NCBI GenBank assembly: GCA_900551015.1 | Contig: URUI01000044.1 | Location: 1-17,438 of the forward strand | Source of the DNA: an uncultured Collinsella sp. | Lineage (GTDB): Bacteria; Actinomycetota; Coriobacteriia; Coriobacteriales; Coriobacteriaceae | Reading direction: 5' to 3' | DNA length: 17,438 bases | In this document: positions 13,551-17,438 of the stretch, in pieces | How positions within the stretch are numbered: the first letter of the stretch is position 1 | Layout: each line of letters starts with the position of its first letter | Notes under the pieces: model-generated | The model's input: the letters and a program-made list of their open reading frames with translations, nothing else | Told to the model about the DNA's origin: nothing | Database searches by the model: none | Made by a program: the position numbers and the translations under genes

Positions 13551-14981
13551 ATGGCTCTTTGGGGCGGTCGTTTTGAGGCGGGCGTGGCCGAGGTCACGCA
13601 GGAGTTTGGCGCGTCGTTGCCGGTCGACAAGCATCTCTATAAGCAGGATATCGCCGGCTCTAAGGCGCATGCCAAGATGCTGGCCGCCCAGGGCATCATC
13701 AGTGTCGAGGACGAGCAGGCGATTGCCGAGGGCCTGACCGGAATCGAGCAGGATATCGATGCCGGCAACTTCTGCTTCGATATCAACGACGAGGATATCC
13801 ATATGTCTATCGAGAGCGAGCTGACGCGTCGCATCGGCGAGGCTGGCAAGCGCTTGCATACCGGACGTTCGCGCAACGACCAGGTGGCGACCGACACGCG
13901 CCTGGGCGTCAAGGCACTGGCTAAGGAGCTCATGGAGGCCAATCTTGAGCTGCGCCATGTGCTGGTGGATGCGGCTAAGAAGTACGACAAGGTGATTCTG
14001 CCGGGCTATACGCATATGCAGCACGCTCAGCCCGTGCTGCTGTCGCATCATCTGCTGGCGTATTCCTGGATGTTTGCGCGCGACTTTACGCGCCTGAAGG
14101 CCGCCTTTGATGCCGCTGACAACTGCCCGCTGGGTGCTGCCGCGCTTGCCGGTACGAGCTATCCGCTCGATCGCCAGATGACGGCTGCCGAACTTGGCTT
14201 TGCGGGCGTGATTCCCAACTCGCTCGATGCGGTTTCCGACCGTGATTTCCTGCTCGATCTGCATTACGCCGGCTCCGTCATGGCGATGCATTTGTCGCGT
14301 CTTTCCGAGGAAATCGTGCTGTGGTCGAGCTCCGAATTTGGCTTTATCACACTTTCCGACTCCTACTCCACCGGCTCGTCCATCATGCCGCAGAAGAAGA
14401 ATCCCGATTTTGCTGAGCTCATCCGCGGTAAGAGCGGCCGAGTCTATGGCAACCTGGTGCAGCTGCTCGTGACCATGAAGGGCTTGCCGCTCGCTTATAA
14501 CAAGGACTTGCAGGAGGACAAGGAGGGCGCGCTCGATACCGCCCATACGCTCATGCAGTGCCTGTCCGTTATGGCCGGAATGATTTCGACCTGGACCGTC
14601 AACGAGGATGCCATGGCGCGCGAGTGCGGCGTGGGGCACCTTGCCGCCACCGATGTTGCCGATTACCTGGCTAAGCGTGGTCTGCCGTTCCGCGAGGCAC
14701 ATGCCGTGGTGGGGCATCTGGTCTTGATGTGCGAGAAGCGCGGCTGCAATCTTGAGGACCTGCCGTTTGAGGTGTTCCAGGAGGCAAGCCCGCTCTTTGA
14801 GCGCGACATTACCGAGGCTCTCGACATCCCGTCGATTGTCGCTGCGCGCACGACCGAGGGCGGTACCGCCCCTGCCGCCGTTGCCGTGCAGCTGCAGCGT
14901 GCCGAGGCGCAACTCGTTGCCGACGAAGGTGTGTTTGGGTCGCTAACCAAGGTTGTTGAGATGGGACACGGGGCAAAGTAA
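13551..14981 (+). CDS. argH: Argininosuccinate lyase
   Basis: ArgH splits argininosuccinate into arginine and fumarate, the last step of the pathway. The 476-aa protein opens with MALWGGRFEAG, as the family does. It has LHTGRSRNDQVATDTRL, the TPGYTHMQHAQP-like block LPGYTHMQHAQPVLLSHH, and the fumarase/aspartase-superfamily signature GSSIMPQKKNPD at residues 275-286, whose Ser is the catalytic residue. ATG 13551 is preceded by AAAGGGG at eight bases. The frame is open further upstream (to 13476), but that part lacks a ribosome site and does not match the family. A terminator lies about 50 nt downstream, marking the end of the argG-small ORF-argH block. The protein is about a dozen residues longer than common ArgH. 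Confidence 0.98.
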   Translation: MALWGGRFEAGVAEVTQEFGASLPVDKHLYKQDIAGSKAHAKMLAAQGIISVEDEQAIAEGLTGIEQDIDAGNFCFDINDEDIHMSIESELTRRIGEAGKRLHTGRSRNDQVATDTRLGVKALAKELMEANLELRHVLVDAAKKYDKVILPGYTHMQHAQPVLLSHHLLAYSWMFARDFTRLKAAFDAADNCPLGAAALAGTSYPLDRQMTAAELGFAGVIPNSLDAVSDRDFLLDLHYAGSVMAMHLSRLSEEIVLWSSSEFGFITLSDSYSTGSSIMPQKKNPDFAELIRGKSGRVYGNLVQLLVTMKGLPLAYNKDLQEDKEGALDTAHTLMQCLSVMAGMISTWTVNEDAMARECGVGHLAATDVADYLAKRGLPFREAHAVVGHLVLMCEKRGCNLEDLPFEVFQEASPLFERDITEALDIPSIVAARTTEGGTAPAAVAVQLQRAEAQLVADEGVFGSLTKVVEMGHGAK

Positions 14982-15031
14982 GGTTTTGGCTGAAGCGGCT
15001 TTGACCATGTATTGATAAATCGTTTTGCTTT

Positions 15032-15068
15032 TACGGGCGTCTGCTGTTGCGGGCGCCCGTATTTTGTT
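15032..15068 (+). terminator. Terminator after argH
   Basis: TACGGGCG (15032-15039) pairs with CGCCCGTA (15054-15061) around a 14-nt loop, followed by TTTTGTT. It closes the arginine block. Confidence 0.65.
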
Positions 15069-15269
15069 GTTAGGGGGGGCTTGTCGAGAACTTCTGTAGG
15101 ACCTTTGGGCGGGTTGTGAAGGGGGTGCGTCCACGGGCGGCAACCGACCGTCTGCTCGGTTCGATGCGGATGATGCTCGGTCGGATGGTACTCTAATCGG
15201 ACTTTTAAACATAAGTGACACATATGGAACGCTTTAATAAGTTGTAACGTTTCAAAAAACAGCTTTTTG
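15069..15269. other. Intergenic stretch between argH and ndk without a visible gene
   Basis: No supported coding sequence is seen. A GC-rich part contains two mutually exclusive small stems: AACCGA 15141-15146 with TCGGTT 15155-15160, or CCGACCG 15143-15149 with CGGTCGG 15177-15183. The part after about 15185 turns AT-rich towards the ndk promoter. Confidence 0.5.
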
Positions 15270-15302
15270 TTTAACTGCATCTAAAACTCTGTTACGATGC
15301 AG
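15270..15302 (+). promoter_or_regulatory. ndk promoter with overlapping inverted repeat
   Basis: TTTAAC (15270-15275), a 17-nt spacer and TACGAT (15293-15298) with an extended TGT give a plausible promoter about 60 nt before ndk. CTGCATC (15275-15281) and GATGCAG (15296-15302) are perfect inverted repeats that bracket the spacer and cover the -10, as an operator would. Confidence 0.55.
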
Positions 15303-15361
15303 TCCAGGCGGGTGCCGGAATGGGACTTGGGCACGCGCGAACCTACTTGAAAGGCTACCTT

Positions 15362-15766
15362 ATGGCTATCGAGAAGACCTTCATCATGATTAAGCCCGAC
15401 GCTGTGCGCGACCGCAAGATCGGCGAGATCGTTGCTCGCATTGAGCGCAGCGGCCTTGTCATCGAGCGCATGGAGATGACCACGCTCGAGCGCGCTACCG
15501 CCGAGGAGCATTATGCCCATCTGGCCGACAAGCCCTTCTTTGGCGGTCTGTGCGACTTTATGACGAGCGGTCCGGTCGTCAAGATGGTCGTTTCCGGTTC
15601 TTCCGCTGTTGCTAAGATGCGCACCCTTATGGGCGCTACCAATCCGCTCGACGCTGCCCCTGGTACCATCCGCGGCGACTTTGCCGTCGATGTCAACGCC
15701 AACGTGATCCACGGCTCCGACTGCCTGGAGAACGCCGAGATCGAGATCAAGCGTTTCTTTGGCTAA
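15362..15766 (+). CDS. ndk: Nucleoside diphosphate kinase
   Basis: Ndk transfers the gamma phosphate from ATP to other (d)NDPs through a phospho-histidine. The 134-aa length is typical. Visible are the N-terminal EKTFIMIKPDAV with Lys11, the RIERSGLVIERMEM region, ATNPLDAAPGTIRGDFAVD, and the active-site NVIHGSD with His117. ATG 15362 has GAAAGG seven bases upstream. An in-frame codon at 15320 lacks a ribosome site and adds a non-family tail. The gene has its own promoter-like sequence and a strong terminator, so it appears monocistronic. It converges with rpiB. Confidence 0.98.
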   Translation: MAIEKTFIMIKPDAVRDRKIGEIVARIERSGLVIERMEMTTLERATAEEHYAHLADKPFFGGLCDFMTSGPVVKMVVSGSSAVAKMRTLMGATNPLDAAPGTIRGDFAVDVNANVIHGSDCLENAEIEIKRFFG

Positions 15767-15805
15767 ACCAGCTTTGACTCCTTAAAGCTGTTAGCGTGTG
15801 GCTTG

Positions 15806-15840
15806 GGCGCCGCGGAACTCCATCCGCGGCGCTCTTTTTA
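15806..15840 (+). terminator. Terminator of ndk
   Basis: GCGCCGCGG (15807-15815) and CCGCGGCGC (15824-15832) form a perfect 9-bp stem with an 8-nt loop, followed by TCTTTTTAT. This is a canonical intrinsic terminator 40 nt after the ndk stop. Confidence 0.88.
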
Positions 15841-15847
15841 TATACCA

Positions 15848-15878
15848 GTAGATTTCTAGGCATGTCCCAAAAATCTAC
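15848..15878. repeat. Short inverted repeat between the ndk and rpiB terminators
   Basis: GTAGATTT (15848-15855) and AAATCTAC (15871-15878) form perfect 8-nt inverted arms with a 15-nt centre containing GGCATGTC. The octamer GGCATGTC also lies in the centre of the palindromic element at 5750-5812. Confidence 0.45.
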
Positions 15879-15879
15879 A

Positions 15880-15918
15880 AAGGTGTCCGCCCGGATGTGT
15901 GTTCCGAGCGGACACCTT
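15880..15918 (-). terminator. Terminator of rpiB
   Basis: AAGGTGTCCGC (15880-15890) pairs perfectly with GCGGACACCTT (15908-15918), with an inner CGGA/TCCG stem. Read on the minus strand it is followed by TTTGTAGATTTTT, and it lies 27 nt after the rpiB stop. It may also stop plus-strand read-through. Confidence 0.75.
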
Positions 15919-15944
15919 GCTGTTATCTTTTGGCGCTAAGTAGT

Positions 15945-16412
15945 TTAGGCCTCGTCGACGACCTTGAGTCCGCGGGTCTGGTCGATCTCATTGAGGAGAT
16001 TGACGCGACGCTCGTGGCGACCGCCCTCAAACTCGGCGTCGAGCCACTCGTCGACAATCATCTTGGCGAGCTCGGAGCCCACGACGCGGGCACCAAAGGC
16101 GAGCACGTTGGTGTTATTGTGCATGCGCGAGAGCTTGGCGCTGAAGGGCTCGGAGCACACGACGGCGCGAACGCCCTCGACCTTATTGGCGGCAAGACTG
16201 ATCCCGACGCCGGTGCCGCAGATCAGGATGCCCAGATCGACGTCGCCGTTGGCTACTGCCTTGCCCACCTTGTAGCCGGCGATGGGGTAATCGAAGCTCT
16301 CGGAGGTGTCGGTTCCAAAGTTCACGACCTCACAGCCGCGCTCCTTCAGGTGCTCGGAAATGATGTTCTTGAGCTCGACGGCGGCATGGTCGTTGCCGAT
16401 ACCAATCTTCAT
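15945..16412 (-). CDS. rpiB: Ribose-5-phosphate isomerase B
   Basis: RpiB interconverts ribose 5-phosphate and ribulose 5-phosphate in the non-oxidative pentose phosphate pathway. The 155-aa protein shows the family N terminus GIGNDHAAVELK (Asp8-His9), catalytic Cys65 in LICGTGVGIS, and His98-Asn99-Asn100 in RMHNNTNVLAFGARVVG. The fold is shared with galactose-6-phosphate isomerase LacAB. A single gene with no lac partners favours RpiB. ATG 16412 is preceded by AGAGAGGA. It has its own terminator and converges with ndk, and its 5' side faces the CyuA-type gene across 283 nt. Confidence 0.94.
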   Translation of the reverse strand: MKIGIGNDHAAVELKNIISEHLKERGCEVVNFGTDTSESFDYPIAGYKVGKAVANGDVDLGILICGTGVGISLAANKVEGVRAVVCSEPFSAKLSRMHNNTNVLAFGARVVGSELAKMIVDEWLDAEFEGGRHERRVNLLNEIDQTRGLKVVDEA

Positions 16413-16493
16413 GAGTGGTTCCTCTCTGGTCCGTGCGGCGGAATTGCTAAAGGTTTTACCGCGTTCGACTGCATGATAGCGCGACTTTTGTGT

Positions 16494-16512
16494 AAACGCT
16501 CGGGCGTTTTTT
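16494..16512 (+). other. Small hairpin with T-run in the rpiB / cysteine desulfidase gap
   Basis: AAACGC (16494-16499) and GCGTTT (16504-16509) with a 4-nt loop are followed by further T residues. It looks like a terminator on the plus strand, but no plus-strand gene lies upstream before rpiB. Its role is unclear. Confidence 0.35.
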
Positions 16513-16525
16513 GGTCAAACGCTTT

Positions 16526-16546
16526 AGCATGCAACCAGCATGCAAC
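16526..16546. repeat. Tandem 11-bp direct repeat
   Basis: AGCATGCAAC occurs at 16526-16535 and 16537-16546, an 11-bp period close to one helical turn. The GCATGC core is self-complementary. It lies between the divergent rpiB and CyuA-type genes and could be a repressor or activator site. No regulator can be named. Confidence 0.4.
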
Positions 16547-16631
16547 AAGACTAGCTTCTCATGAATGAATGCCGTCACTTTGCGCTTGAACACCGTCCGC
16601 CGGAACTTGGGTTGCGGTTTTTGATGCATTG

Positions 16632-16659
16632 TTATCAAATAAATAGAGCTAATTACTAT
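16632..16659 (+). promoter_or_regulatory. Putative promoter of the cysteine desulfidase gene
   Basis: TTATCA (16632-16637), a 16-nt spacer and TACTAT (16654-16659) lie in an AT-rich stretch, about 37 nt before the start codon. Confidence 0.5.
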
Positions 16660-16695
16660 CGAGAGCCCAGTCCGTTATGCAAGCAGGAGATACCT

Positions 16696-17438
16696 ATGCC
16701 TACCGATTCCTTCCGCGATGCCGCATTTTGCGATGTCTTGAACCGCGAGCTTGTCTGCGCGCTCGGCTGCACCGAGCCTATTGCCGTTGCCTATGCGGCG
16801 GCGCTGGCGAGCCAGACGCTTGGCTGCGAACCCGAGCACATGGATGTTGCCTGCTCGGGCAACATCATTAAGAACGTTAAGAGCGTGACCGTACCCAACT
16901 CGGGCGGCATGCACGGTATTGAGGCCGCGGCCGTGCTGGGCGCCGTGGGCGGTGACGCCAAAAGCGCGCTCGAGGTGCTCGAGAGCGTTGACGATGCGGA
17001 TCGTGCTCGCGTGACTGAGCTGCTTGTCGACGCCGACTACTGTGATGTGTCGCTTGTCGAGGGCGTGCCCAACCTCTACATCAAGGTGACTGCCACGGCT
17101 GGTGGCCATACCGCGGTCGTCGAGATTACCGATCACCACACCAATGTCACGTGCCATACGCTCGACGGTATTCCGGTATGCGGCAAGTCGGCGGGGGAGT
17201 GTGCCGCCTGCGCCGAGCGCGTGGTGGCCGAGCGGGCGGCGGATAAGGCCGACACACCCATGTCGATCGAGTCCATCATCGACTTTATCGAGGCCGGCGA
17301 CATTGAGGATGCCCGCGCGGCCGTCGAGCGTCAGATTGAGCTGAACGGCGCAATCAGTGCCGAGGGCCTCGCGCACGCTTGGGGCGCCGAGGTGGGCCGT
17401 ACGCTGCTGGGCGCTCGTGCCGATGACGTCGCCTGCCG
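16696..17438 (+). CDS. cyuA: L-cysteine desulfidase / serine dehydratase-alpha-like protein (CyuA, UPF0597), 3' end outside the window
   Basis: The first 247 codons are present and the frame is open to the right edge. The family N terminus holds NRELVCALGCTEPIAVAYAA, with the GCTEP motif (Cys25), the Cys taken to bind the iron-sulfur cluster or act in catalysis. SGNIIKNVKSVTVPNSGGMHGIEAA and AGGHTAVVEITDHHTN follow, as expected for this family. CyuA-type enzymes degrade L-cysteine to pyruvate, ammonia and sulfide in anaerobes; related proteins act on L-serine. A serine or other substrate cannot be excluded. CAGGAG lies before ATG 16696 and a promoter-like pair lies just upstream. It is divergent from rpiB. 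Confidence 0.88.
   Translation, partial: MPTDSFRDAAFCDVLNRELVCALGCTEPIAVAYAAALASQTLGCEPEHMDVACSGNIIKNVKSVTVPNSGGMHGIEAAAVLGAVGGDAKSALEVLESVDDADRARVTELLVDADYCDVSLVEGVPNLYIKVTATAGGHTAVVEITDHHTNVTCHTLDGIPVCGKSAGECAACAERVVAERAADKADTPMSIESIIDFIEAGDIEDARAAVERQIELNGAISAEGLAHAWGAEVGRTLLGARADDVAC

Noticed and set aside
13272..14912. 546-aa open frame antisense to argH
   Set aside because: It is a shadow of argH without a recognisable domain or ribosome site.
1..17438. tRNA, rRNA, CRISPR, transposase or phage genes
   Set aside because: None could be recognised on either strand. The inverted-repeat elements have no repeat-spacer array and no coding capacity.

Overview
The window looks like chromosomal core DNA from a high-GC anaerobic actinobacterium of the Coriobacteriia, most likely a Collinsella or close relative. 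That placement is inferred from the roughly 60 % GC base composition, the AGGAG-type ribosome binding sites, the short anaerobe-type ThiC and the family mix; no rRNA is present to confirm it. There are no tRNA or rRNA genes, CRISPR arrays, transposases or phage genes. The accessory interest lies in the intergenic regions.

Layout. 1-1592 (+): the 3' part of a microbial-type PARG-domain protein, a terminator, then an SGNH esterase. 1593-1839: a nested inverted-repeat element. 1840-4308 (-): thiamine synthesis, with a promoter, a TPP riboswitch, thiC, an intergenic hairpin and thiD. 4359-4874 (+): an orphan single-pass membrane protein. 4915-7224 (-): yaaA and an M18 aminopeptidase, separated by a palindromic element. 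7391-10141 (+): polA. 10142-10416: a strong terminator hairpin and a 129-nt element with 33-nt inverted arms. 10417-11244 (-): a Cof-type HAD phosphatase. 11245-14981 (+): the arginine block, made of a 555-nt leader region, argG, a 56-aa unknown gene and argH. 15362-15766 (+): ndk. 15945-16412 (-): rpiB. 16696 to the right edge (+): a CyuA-type L-cysteine desulfidase, cut by the window.

How the genes work together. ThiC makes HMP-P from AIR and ThiD phosphorylates it to HMP-PP; TPP should feed back through the riboswitch, whose aptamer contains the thiC Shine-Dalgarno. ArgG and ArgH carry out the last two steps from citrulline to arginine. The other genes are housekeeping: DNA repair, nucleotide balance, pentose phosphates, peptide turnover and cysteine degradation.

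The most notable candidate is upstream of argG. A 24-codon ORF with a good ribosome binding site has six Arg codons among its last ten sense codons, ends CGA-CGA-CGA-stop, and overlaps RNA segments that can pair in mutually exclusive ways. This is the architecture of an arginine-sensing leader-peptide attenuator. It is read directly from sequence and has not been tested. Three unrelated-looking intergenic inverted-repeat elements (1619-1807, 5750-5812, 10278-10406) are also candidates for undescribed dispersed repeats.
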